From assembly GCF_000163895.2 (NCBI RefSeq), contig NC_016630.1, positions 62,001 to 126,000 of the forward strand: a DNA stretch of 64,000 nt, read 5' to 3'. The notes beneath the pieces are model-generated. The model did not search any database. It was not told where the DNA came from and saw nothing but the letters and a program-made list of their open reading frames with translations. The DNA is from Filifactor alocis ATCC 35896 (lineage in GTDB: Bacteria > Bacillota > Clostridia > Peptostreptococcales > Filifactoraceae). Shown one piece after another: positions 44,568-52,281 of the stretch (position 1 is the stretch's first letter; every line of letters starts with the position of its first letter). Position numbers and translations under genes: made by a program.

Positions 44568-45263
44568 ATGTCAGTTTTTGCAATTGGAGACTTGCATATG
44601 TCTACTGTTCAAAAAAAGACCATGGATCAATTCGGATGGTTTCATCATGTAGATAGAATTTTAGAAGATTGGAACAATAAGATTACAGAAGACGATATTG
44701 TATTGCTGGTAGGAGATATCTCTTGGGCATTGCGATTGGAAGAAGTGGAACCTGACATCAAGATCTTGTCAAAATTACCCGGGCATAAATTTATGATACG
44801 AGGGAATCACGACTATTGGTGGAGCAGTGTGAGTAAGATGAGCAAAAAATTTCCTCAGATTCATTTTTTGCATAACAATCATTTTGTAATAGGAGATTAT
44901 GTTATTTTTGGCACAAGAGGTTGGATTTGTCCAAATGATACTCAATTTACAGAAACAGATGAAAAGATATATGAAAGGGAATTGAAGCGATTAAAGAATT
45001 CTGTGAACAGTGCATCGGAAACAGTGATTCAAAATAAAAAGAAACTATTGATGTTACATTACCCTCCTATGAATGATAAAAAAGAGCCGTCGGGATTTAC
45101 TGATATCATTGAGGAAGCGAAGATAGACGTTGTATGTTACGGGCATCTACATGGAGAAGAATTTCACAAAATGGGATTTGAAGGTATCAAAAATCACACA
45201 GAATATCACTTGGTAAGTTGCGATTATTTGGATTTTAAAGTGAAGAAAATATTGGATGGTTGA
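44568..45263 (+). CDS. Calcineurin-like metallophosphoesterase
   Basis: A 231-residue cytosolic phosphoesterase. All metal-binding motifs are present: GDLH (residues 7-10), GDIS near 50, GNHD near 84, a late His and GHLHGEEF near 197. It belongs to the YmdB/Icc-like superfamily, but the substrate cannot be read. SD AGAAGGGAG precedes the ATG. It is probably co-transcribed with the alarmone synthetase gene, which may point to nucleotide-linked stress metabolism; this is inference. Confidence 0.9.
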   Translation: MSVFAIGDLHMSTVQKKTMDQFGWFHHVDRILEDWNNKITEDDIVLLVGDISWALRLEEVEPDIKILSKLPGHKFMIRGNHDYWWSSVSKMSKKFPQIHFLHNNHFVIGDYVIFGTRGWICPNDTQFTETDEKIYERELKRLKNSVNSASETVIQNKKKLLMLHYPPMNDKKEPSGFTDIIEEAKIDVVCYGHLHGEEFHKMGFEGIKNHTEYHLVSCDYLDFKVKKILDG

Positions 45264-45334
45264 TAAAACAAAAAGACACTTTGAAAAACTGAAGTGCTTA
45301 TATGAGTAGAATGATTTAAGAAAGAAGGATAACT

Positions 45335-46258
45335 TTGGGTGTAGTAGAAAAGTATTTTTTATCTCCTACTGATGATTGGGAAATACACTATTACTGTGCA
45401 TTTCCGCAAGAGAAAATAAAAGCGATTGTTGAAATTTCACATGGAATGTATGAAAATGTGGATGCATATCAATCGTTAATGGAGTTTTTGTGTAATAATG
45501 GGTATGCTGTTTATTTTTTGGAACATCGGGGACATGGAGATTCAGCATCACATGGATTGGGCAATTTGGGAGAATCAGATATTTATTTGAAGATGATTCG
45601 AGATATTCGGGCATTGAATGTCATAATAAGGAAGCAATTTCCATATAGCAAAATTTATCTTTTGGGAAATTCTTTGAGTGCTTTCTTGGTACAGCGATAT
45701 ATCCAAATTTATCCTAACACAATATCAGGAATGATACAGTGTGCAGCGGGTGGGAAAGATCAGGTTCCTCATGTTAAATTAGGAAAAAACATCGCATATA
45801 GTTTGAAGAAAATGGGATTTTCACAGAAAAAAAGTCCACTGTTATTTGAACATCAACAATCATTTTTGGATTCGATGGAAAATAGTAAATGGCTGCTTTT
45901 TTCTGTCAAAAATGCTATTTCAAAGGAAAAGTTGTTAAGCATTTTTTCAAAAAAAGATGAGAAAGCATATACAGTAAATGCTTATTATTGGATTTATCGT
46001 GGAATTTGCGAAAATTTTAATCGCAAAGCGATGAAGCCCGTGAATAAAGAGTTGCCAATCTTACTATTGTCCGGAAATCGAGATCCTATCGGAAGTTTTG
46101 GAGAAGGGATTTTACATTTGGTGCGCTGGTATCAAAGTTTTGGTATGAACTCAGTTCAATATAAGATATATGAAGAAATAGGACATAATATTTTACGTTC
46201 ATCTAAGAGAGAAGAAGTGTATCAAGATATTGTAGATTGGTTAGAAACAGTATATTAG
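45335..46258 (+). CDS. Alpha/beta hydrolase (lysophospholipase-like)
   Basis: A 307-residue serine hydrolase of the monoglyceride-lipase/PldB type. The oxyanion region is ISHGMYENVDAY near residue 33, with LEHRGHGDS near 64. The nucleophile elbow reads GNSLS (Ser near 117), where the family usually has G-x-S-x-G. The acid is probably Asp in LSGNRDPIG and the base His in EIGHNIL. There is no signal peptide. The start is TTG at 45335 with SD AAGAAGG. A terminator follows. Confidence 0.85.
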   Translation: MGVVEKYFLSPTDDWEIHYYCAFPQEKIKAIVEISHGMYENVDAYQSLMEFLCNNGYAVYFLEHRGHGDSASHGLGNLGESDIYLKMIRDIRALNVIIRKQFPYSKIYLLGNSLSAFLVQRYIQIYPNTISGMIQCAAGGKDQVPHVKLGKNIAYSLKKMGFSQKKSPLLFEHQQSFLDSMENSKWLLFSVKNAISKEKLLSIFSKKDEKAYTVNAYYWIYRGICENFNRKAMKPVNKELPILLLSGNRDPIGSFGEGILHLVRWYQSFGMNSVQYKIYEEIGHNILRSSKREEVYQDIVDWLETVY

Positions 46259-46321
46259 ATCGTAATTTAAAAAATTAATCAGGTGAATATTGTAATATCA
46301 CTCTTAAAATGTTAGTTTCTG

Positions 46322-46354
46322 GCGTAGCAATCTTCCATTGCTACGCTATTTTTA
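46322..46354 (+). terminator. Terminator of the alpha/beta hydrolase gene
   Basis: GCGTAGCAAT (46322-46331) pairs with ATTGCTACGC (46337-46346), followed by TATTTTTA. Confidence 0.88.
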
Positions 46355-46870
46355 TGTATATAAGAGTAACATAATCTTTTTGTTGTTATAATAATATTAA
46401 CAATGATATAATCAATATAAGTAGAAAATATTTTTATACTAAGATTTGATAAAGTAAATGACAAATTGTCTATATTATCAACCGTATTTTAATTTACAAT
46501 GTAAGGTTTGGATTTGTCAAAAATTTCAAATAGAGTTGTTATCTGCATTTTATCAATATTTTTCTATCTGTTAAGAATTAAGAGTGACGGGAAAGTTCAC
46601 AGGAATAAGAGATTAAGTGATTTCAAAACAAACATGTATAAATCTAAGAGGAGCTTAATATGAATAACGAAAGAAAAACATAACAAAACAAAAAAAGAGA
46701 GAGGCAACAATTAAATAGAATAGAGATGAATTACAGTCAACCGATTACTCAAGTGGAATGGTTAGATTACAGGGAAAAAATAAAGAGTCTATCGTATCTG
46801 AGTTGTAGGAAATCATACATATAAAAATGAAAAGAGAGTATGATTTAACTAATTATATAGGAGGGGAATT
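46355..46870. other. 515-nt AT-rich gap with short frames
   Basis: A good SD (AGAGGAG) precedes an ATG at 46660 that stops after seven codons, and another ATG at 46726 opens 32 codons ending at 46824. Neither resembles a known gene; they may be remnants or leader peptides of the CPBP protease gene. An imperfect palindrome TTGTTA...TAACAA lies near 46381-46403. Confidence 0.3.
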
Positions 46871-47932
46871 ATGAAGAATAAAATTGAATTTTCAGCAGAT
46901 GGTAGAGAGATATGTCGTTTTTTGACAGTAGTTTTTATTTTAACTCTGATTATAGGAATTGCTACAGCGTATGGATATTATATAGGTTCAAATATACGAA
47001 TGGCAGGCTATGTTATGATGTTGATACCGGCTTTATCCGTTATTCTTACCGTTAAGTGGGACAAAACAAAAGTATACCCTAAAAAAATATTTGATTTTTA
47101 TCAAGTAACAGCATTTTTAATTTTTCTGTATGTGGTAATATCGATTTTTATGGGAATTGATTTACCTTCTGATTTAGGTATTGTCGGGTGGCTTTTCAAT
47201 GGAGAATCACTTGTTGGAAATATTTTTCCAATTATAGTAGGATTAACAAATTTCTTTTTGATTTTTTTCATATACGAAAACAATCAGATGGAAGAAAATA
47301 AAGAGTTAATGAAGTTATGGAAACTTTCCGATTTTAATTTCAAGAAAATAATACAATATACATGTTATTTCATTGTTCTGAAAAATATAATCATGATAGT
47401 TGTGGGAATTTTGTACGTAAATATAGACTTTGTGTTGTATATACTTGACTATAAATTTTGGTTGGCAGAAGTAATTGTGATACCAATGGTTTTTTTGTAT
47501 GTACCTTTCTTTTTTGGAGAAGAGTACGGTTGGCGTTTTTTTCTTCAGCCTCGTTTGCAGAAAAAGTTTGGGAAAATAAAAGGTGTGATACTTCTTGGAG
47601 TGATATGGGGAATATGGCATTTACCACTGGTTTTATTTTATTATTCCACACCGGAAAATTTCTTTTATGCTGTTACACACCAAATTATGTGTTGTATCTT
47701 TCTAAGTATTGTTTTTGCATATTTTTACGAAAAATCAGGCAGTCTATGGTGTGTTGTATCATTTCATTCTATAAATAATGCAATTGCGGGCATTGTGGCT
47801 GTGAAGCAAGGTGGAATTAAAGAGTTGTATTCCGGAGATTGGATGGATTTAGGAGTATCTTTCGCAGTTTTTGCATTTATAGCCATATTTTTTTTGAAAA
47901 CGGATGTATTTACTGAGAAGAAGTTAAATTAA
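46871..47932 (+). CDS. CPBP-family intramembrane metalloprotease
   Basis: A 353-residue polytopic protein with about eight membrane helices. The conserved motifs of the CAAX/bacteriocin-processing (Abi) family are present: GEEYGWRFFLQPRL (EExxxR, near residue 217), WGIWHLPLV (near 239-247) and SFHSINNAI near the C-terminus. These provide the glutamates and histidines of the active site. Bacterial members act in bacteriocin self-immunity or signalling; the substrate is unknown. SD TAGGAGGGG. It appears monocistronic. Confidence 0.9.
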   Translation: MKNKIEFSADGREICRFLTVVFILTLIIGIATAYGYYIGSNIRMAGYVMMLIPALSVILTVKWDKTKVYPKKIFDFYQVTAFLIFLYVVISIFMGIDLPSDLGIVGWLFNGESLVGNIFPIIVGLTNFFLIFFIYENNQMEENKELMKLWKLSDFNFKKIIQYTCYFIVLKNIIMIVVGILYVNIDFVLYILDYKFWLAEVIVIPMVFLYVPFFFGEEYGWRFFLQPRLQKKFGKIKGVILLGVIWGIWHLPLVLFYYSTPENFFYAVTHQIMCCIFLSIVFAYFYEKSGSLWCVVSFHSINNAIAGIVAVKQGGIKELYSGDWMDLGVSFAVFAFIAIFFLKTDVFTEKKLN

Positions 47933-48068
47933 AAAGGAAAGATGTTTAGTGAATAAAATACTTGTTATTGTTGTTATGTTGTATCATAACATAGATAGAT
48001 ATTGGAGGATGGAATAGATAAGTCAATTTGAAAGTACAGTAAGAGTTCAATAATATATTCTGTAAAAG

Positions 48069-48110
48069 AAAACACCTCTTTTTTCATTGATGAAGAAGGA
48101 GGTGTTTTAT
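48069..48110. terminator. Bidirectional terminator
   Basis: AAAACACCTC (48069-48078) and GAGGTGTTTT (48099-48108) form a long stem, extended inward by TTTTTTCA/TGAAGAAG. It separates the convergent CPBP and flippase-like genes. Confidence 0.85.
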
Positions 48111-48194
48111 AAAATAGTGGAAAATTTTTGAACTACATCAGCTTACATTATTTCTTATCTGCCGAAATAATAGGACTGTTTATTTATGTGTTAC

Positions 48195-49229
48195 TTATGC
48201 TATATTTTTGATTCTATGAACTTTTTGTCCTTTTGATAAGAATGACATAAATGCTCCCAACAACAGATAGCAATAATAAGTAATTCCCCTAGTTAAGAGA
48301 AGTGCTCCGGCGAGTGTCTCTTTGGTGTAAATTCTTGAAAAAATGCGCAAAAATCCTGTTTCGGCAACTCCGATACCTCCAGGTAGAGGAAGTGATTCGA
48401 AGGTCATGATAAATACACCTTGGTAGGCAATCATTTTGATAAGACTGATATTTTCAACTCCAAATGCTTTTCCTATCCAATATGAAATAGAATAAAAGAG
48501 TGTGATTTGAAGAAGTATGATTGGTATGATTTCAAGAAAGATTTTAGGATTTTTTGCAATCCAGTCTGCACTTGTTTGATAGGAAACTAATGTTTTTTTG
48601 ATAGTTTTTTCCAGTTTATCAACTTTTTTGTACTCATAGGATTTTAAGATGAGTACGATTCTGTCCATAATGTTATAGACAATATTTGCTGCAAAAATAA
48701 GCAGAAAGAAGATAGTTGCTAACAGAAATTGTATTAGCATTCCCACCTTGAATAAAGTGAGCATAATGCCGCTTTCTCCCAAAATATATCTGATATTTCC
48801 CAAGGTGAAGATAAATATGACAGCAATGACGCCGATATGATACATACTGTTATAAAGTAACATAATAAGAGAACTCTCAGAGACGGCGATTCCGTCTTTT
48901 TTCATATAGTAGATTTCGGATGGTTGTCCACCTGATGATCCAGGAGTAATAGATGAAAAATAGTAGTCAATCAGGCTGTATCGGAAGCATTGAACGACTG
49001 TTGCTTTGTATCCGAAAGCGTGCAAAAGTCTTTTCGTTGTGATGCTTTGACATAAGAAAAATAAAAACATTGTAAAAATGGCAATTAAAATATATTGTTG
49101 TTGTACATTTCTTATGATTTTGGGAATTTCATATAGTTCTTTCATCCCAAAGGAGTGATAGAATGTCAGAAGCAAAACAAAAAAAATCAGGATAATATTT
49201 TTTAGATACTTTTTATATTTTATGTCCAA
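48195..49229 (-). CDS. Flippase-like (LPG synthase TM / UPF0104) membrane protein
   Basis: A 344-residue protein with about eight membrane helices, matching the membrane domain of lysylphosphatidylglycerol synthetase and the YbhN/AglD2 group. The signature SSITPGSSGGQPSEIYYMKKDG lies near residues 93-114, and the late LPLPGGIGVAETGFL near 295-309 is also typical. There is no lysyl-transferase domain, so flipping or transfer of a lipid-linked sugar is a better guess than aminoacylation. It overlaps the deacetylase gene by 10 nt and is last in a three-gene operon. Confidence 0.87.
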   Translation of the reverse strand: MDIKYKKYLKNIILIFFVLLLTFYHSFGMKELYEIPKIIRNVQQQYILIAIFTMFLFFLCQSITTKRLLHAFGYKATVVQCFRYSLIDYYFSSITPGSSGGQPSEIYYMKKDGIAVSESSLIMLLYNSMYHIGVIAVIFIFTLGNIRYILGESGIMLTLFKVGMLIQFLLATIFFLLIFAANIVYNIMDRIVLILKSYEYKKVDKLEKTIKKTLVSYQTSADWIAKNPKIFLEIIPIILLQITLFYSISYWIGKAFGVENISLIKMIAYQGVFIMTFESLPLPGGIGVAETGFLRIFSRIYTKETLAGALLLTRGITYYCYLLLGAFMSFLSKGQKVHRIKNIA

Positions 49230-49882
49230 TTTGTATCACCGCATTTCTTGAAATATTCGTTTAGGGCTGAAATAGTGTTTTCAGGTGCTTTGGAAGAGCT
49301 ATTCATCTTGTGGTTGGAATCGTGAAGGCATATGACTCCGCCTTTTTGTTTTTCTTTTTGCATTGCATCATAAATATCCTTCCAATCTTTATTTTCGTTC
49401 CAATCTCCTACGATACACGTCCATAGTTTCAAAGGCATATTCCATCTTTTGGAAATAAGTATCATGGATAGATTTACCCATCCGTGGGGTGGCCGATAGT
49501 AGGATGGTTTGATACCATGGTTTTCCAAGATTTGTTTGGATTTTTGCATATCTTTCTTTGTTTTCCATATTCCCCATAAAAACGGATGGGTATGATGGTA
49601 GCAATGAAGTCCGACATCATGACCTTCCTGATGTATTTTTTTGAGAATATCAGGGTATTTTTCAACTTTTTCAGCAATGACAAAGAAAATAGCCTTTGTA
49701 TGGTGTTGTTTGAGAATATCTAAAATTTGTTCTGTATAAATAGGGTTAGGTCCATCATCAAAGGTCAGTTGCAACTCATTTTTTTGATAACGTTCTTTGT
49801 AGATGAACTTGTAATATACTGTTGGAAGGATGGAGTAACCACTCCATAAAAATGCCGGAATTAAGATTGTTTTTATTAACAT
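49220..49882 (-). CDS. Polysaccharide deacetylase family protein
   Basis: A 220-residue NodB-type carbohydrate esterase with an N-terminal hydrophobic anchor (residues about 3-20). Motif 1 is LTFDDGPNP (catalytic and metal Asp), motif 2 HCYHHTHPF with the two zinc His and motif 3 YRPPHGW. A late LHDSNH supplies the remaining His. It would remove acetyl groups from an N-acetylated sugar outside the membrane. Its position between a diacylglycerol glycosyltransferase-like gene and a flippase-like gene suggests a lipid-linked glycan as the substrate, by inference. It overlaps both neighbours by a few bases. Confidence 0.9.
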   Translation of the reverse strand: MLIKTILIPAFLWSGYSILPTVYYKFIYKERYQKNELQLTFDDGPNPIYTEQILDILKQHHTKAIFFVIAEKVEKYPDILKKIHQEGHDVGLHCYHHTHPFLWGIWKTKKDMQKSKQILENHGIKPSYYRPPHGWVNLSMILISKRWNMPLKLWTCIVGDWNENKDWKDIYDAMQKEKQKGGVICLHDSNHKMNSSSKAPENTISALNEYFKKCGDTNWT

Positions 49883-50973
49883 TTTTGAACACTCTCTTCT
49901 AAAATGGTTTCTTCTAATACATTAGAATCAATACCGTTTTTTATCTTTCGGATATTGTATTTCATATCTTCTAAAAGATCGTCGTTCTCAACAATTTCCA
50001 AAATAAGATCAATATCTTTTTGACAGCGTTTCATTTTGGAAGGCAAAACATACCCGATTTCTTTATTGGAAATATATTCCGCATTGTGTACTTCTTGTTC
50101 AAGAAACGGTTTGAATACAATCATGGGAGTTTCGTTATAAATTGCTTCGAATGTAGTGATTCCGCCGGCTTTCGTAAGTAAAATATCTGAATTTTGCATC
50201 AGGTAATCTATGTTGTTTACATATCCCAGAATATTTAATGTGGGAAATTTATCAATTAATTTATGGTAGAGTTTTTTATTTTTGCCCGTTACAATCGTTA
50301 CCTCAACATCAGGTAAGGAGGCTAATTTTTCGTAAAATTTCATTTTTTTAGGAAGGAGACCTAACCCGCCACCCATTACCAGAATGTTTTTTTTGTTATT
50401 TTTGTTTTTGCTTATTTCGAAATCAAATTTGTTTGATATGGGAATTCCTCCGATTTTGATTTTGTTAACATCTATTCCCAATTTTTGTAATTCTTTTTTT
50501 GTCACTTCATCGGCGATAATATATTTATCTGTGTTGAAATTAACCCATCCGTTGTGTGGTTTTACATCGGTAATCCATGTAATCAGAGGAATTTGGGAGC
50601 CTGTTTTCTCTTTATACAATGACATGAGCTGAGATGTGAAAGAATAAGTAGAAATCACAATATCAGGATTTTTGATTTCGATGAATCTTGAAAAATCATC
50701 AAGTAGAATTTTTGACATTATTTTTGTCAATGCCGGATTTTGATTGTTTTTGGTTATTTTTTTGTAAGCTAAATTGTATAGCAGGTTTCCTGATTCTACG
50801 ATTATATTGTAACATTTGTAAAACAATTCGGTTTTATCATCGAATTTAATTTCGTATATGTCAACACATTCGACATCAGCAAGATAAAAGTCTTTTTTTA
50901 GTTGTTCTTCGATGGCTTTTGCACATTGAAAGTGTCCCATTCCACATTTTGCTGTTAGTGTCAATACTTTCAT
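49876..50973 (-). CDS. Diacylglycerol glycosyltransferase (UgtP/MGDG synthase-like)
   Basis: A 365-residue GT28-type enzyme. The upstream open frame (to 51051) is dropped because the family N-terminus MKVLTLTAKCGMGHFQCAK starts at 50973 with SD AAAGTGG. The N-terminal MGDG-synthase domain is followed by the nucleotide-sugar-binding domain with VMGGGLGLLPKKM near 228 and TKAGGITTFEA near 294. It should add glucose or galactose to diacylglycerol, giving membrane glycolipid or a lipoteichoic acid anchor. It is the first gene of the envelope operon. Confidence 0.88.
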   Translation of the reverse strand: MKVLTLTAKCGMGHFQCAKAIEEQLKKDFYLADVECVDIYEIKFDDKTELFYKCYNIIVESGNLLYNLAYKKITKNNQNPALTKIMSKILLDDFSRFIEIKNPDIVISTYSFTSQLMSLYKEKTGSQIPLITWITDVKPHNGWVNFNTDKYIIADEVTKKELQKLGIDVNKIKIGGIPISNKFDFEISKNKNNKKNILVMGGGLGLLPKKMKFYEKLASLPDVEVTIVTGKNKKLYHKLIDKFPTLNILGYVNNIDYLMQNSDILLTKAGGITTFEAIYNETPMIVFKPFLEQEVHNAEYISNKEIGYVLPSKMKRCQKDIDLILEIVENDDLLEDMKYNIRKIKNGIDSNVLEETILEESVQKC

Positions 50974-51359
50974 TTTATTCACCACTTTCTCTTTTGATAG
51001 AATGCTGTCACATCTACTACCTATTATATACAATATTCTTTGTAAAAACATTATAAAAAGTGTGTGATTTAATCATAAAAATCATATAAAGCTGTAGTTT
51101 TGTAGGATTTTTATAGGTAGATGTTTGAAATAAAGTGGTGTATTATATTTGTTGTTGAAAGGGTATAAAACGAAAAATAGGGTAAGAAATGAATTGACAT
51201 ACTATTAAATAACAGTAGTTGTGAGTAAAGTGTATTTACCGTATTGAGATAATTGGTGATATTGATGAAATAGATAGTAGTTCGATAAAATTTGTACAAG
51301 AATGATGGAGTGAAGTTTGTGGATTTGTTTTATACTAAAATTAAAGAGGGGGGAATATC
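50974..51359. other. Divergent AT-rich intergenic region
   Basis: This gap separates the minus-strand glycolipid operon from the AraC-type gene. A TATAAT reads on the minus strand at 51021-51030 but lacks a well-spaced -35. No ORF with SD is seen. Confidence 0.3.
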
Positions 51360-52202
51360 ATGAATATGATGCAATCTTTCAATAGGACGATAGATTATAT
51401 TGAGACAGTTTTGGATGATCAAGTAGATGAAAAGAAGATATTATATCTATCCGGATACTCTTATCCGATGTTCAGCAGATTATTTTCTGTTTTGACAGGA
51501 AGCTCCTTGTCGGAATATATCAGAAATAGGCGGTTAACGGAATCGGCAATTGAATTAAGAAATTGTGATAACAAAATAACCGATATTGCATTCAAGTATG
51601 GTTATGACTCTTTGGATTCATTTGGAGCTGCATTCAAAAAGTTTCATGGTTTTACCCCTTCTCAGGTAAGGCACGGTAAACCGTTTCAATTGGTTTCTCG
51701 TGTTCAATTAACACTGACAATAAAAGGAGGAAGAAGTATGAACGTTTCCATTCAAAAAAAGGCGGGATTTTTTGTTGCGGGTATTGTTGCAAAAGAGATT
51801 GAATCGTCATTATGTGAAGAAGTATGGGCAAAATTATTTGAAAACTACAGTCATGAGGAATTATCTAAATTAGGAACCGGAGAGAGTGTAGGTGTTTGTT
51901 ATGATATGAGTAATCCTAATAAGATAAATTATATGGCAGGGTATATTGTTTCTGAACTTGTGAAAGCGAAAGGTATGGGATTAGATATTTTGGAGGTAGA
52001 GGAAACGGAATATGCGGTCTTAGAGTTGGAAGGGAAAGTGCCGGACTGTATTCATAACGGTTGGAAGTATGCTATGGAAGTATTTTTCCCGGAACACGGT
52101 TATCGTCATTCGGGGAAACCGGATTTTGAATACTATTATGAAGGAGATATGGATAGTTCTGATTATAAGATGGAACTTTGGATACCGATTGTAAAAGAAT
52201 AG
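51360..52202 (+). CDS. AraC-family regulator with GyrI-like effector domain
   Basis: A 280-residue transcription factor. The N-terminal two helix-turn-helix units (residues about 1-107) have LSGYSYPMFSRLFSVLTG and the second-HTH signature ITDIAFKYGYDSLDSFGAAFKKFHGFTPSQVR. After a short linker the GyrI/SOUL-like domain (about 123-280) contains NKINYMAGYIV, EYAVLELEGKVPD and the C-terminal ELWIPI, typical of drug- or ligand-binding activators such as Rob and BltR relatives. The SD GAGGGGGG precedes the ATG. It is monocistronic, and a role in drug or membrane stress is inferred. Confidence 0.92.
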   Translation: MNMMQSFNRTIDYIETVLDDQVDEKKILYLSGYSYPMFSRLFSVLTGSSLSEYIRNRRLTESAIELRNCDNKITDIAFKYGYDSLDSFGAAFKKFHGFTPSQVRHGKPFQLVSRVQLTLTIKGGRSMNVSIQKKAGFFVAGIVAKEIESSLCEEVWAKLFENYSHEELSKLGTGESVGVCYDMSNPNKINYMAGYIVSELVKAKGMGLDILEVEETEYAVLELEGKVPDCIHNGWKYAMEVFFPEHGYRHSGKPDFEYYYEGDMDSSDYKMELWIPIVKE

Positions 52203-52209
52203 AGCAAGC

Positions 52210-52253
52210 AAAAAGCATTTTGTTGAGAAATATTCTAACAAAATGCTTTTTTG
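52210..52253. terminator. Bidirectional terminator between AraC gene and leuS
   Basis: AAAAAGCATTTTGTT (52210-52224) pairs perfectly with AACAAAATGCTTTTT (52237-52251), followed by more T. Confidence 0.9.
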
Positions 52254-52281
52254 TAAGTTATGAACCCTATTTTAAGGTTGG

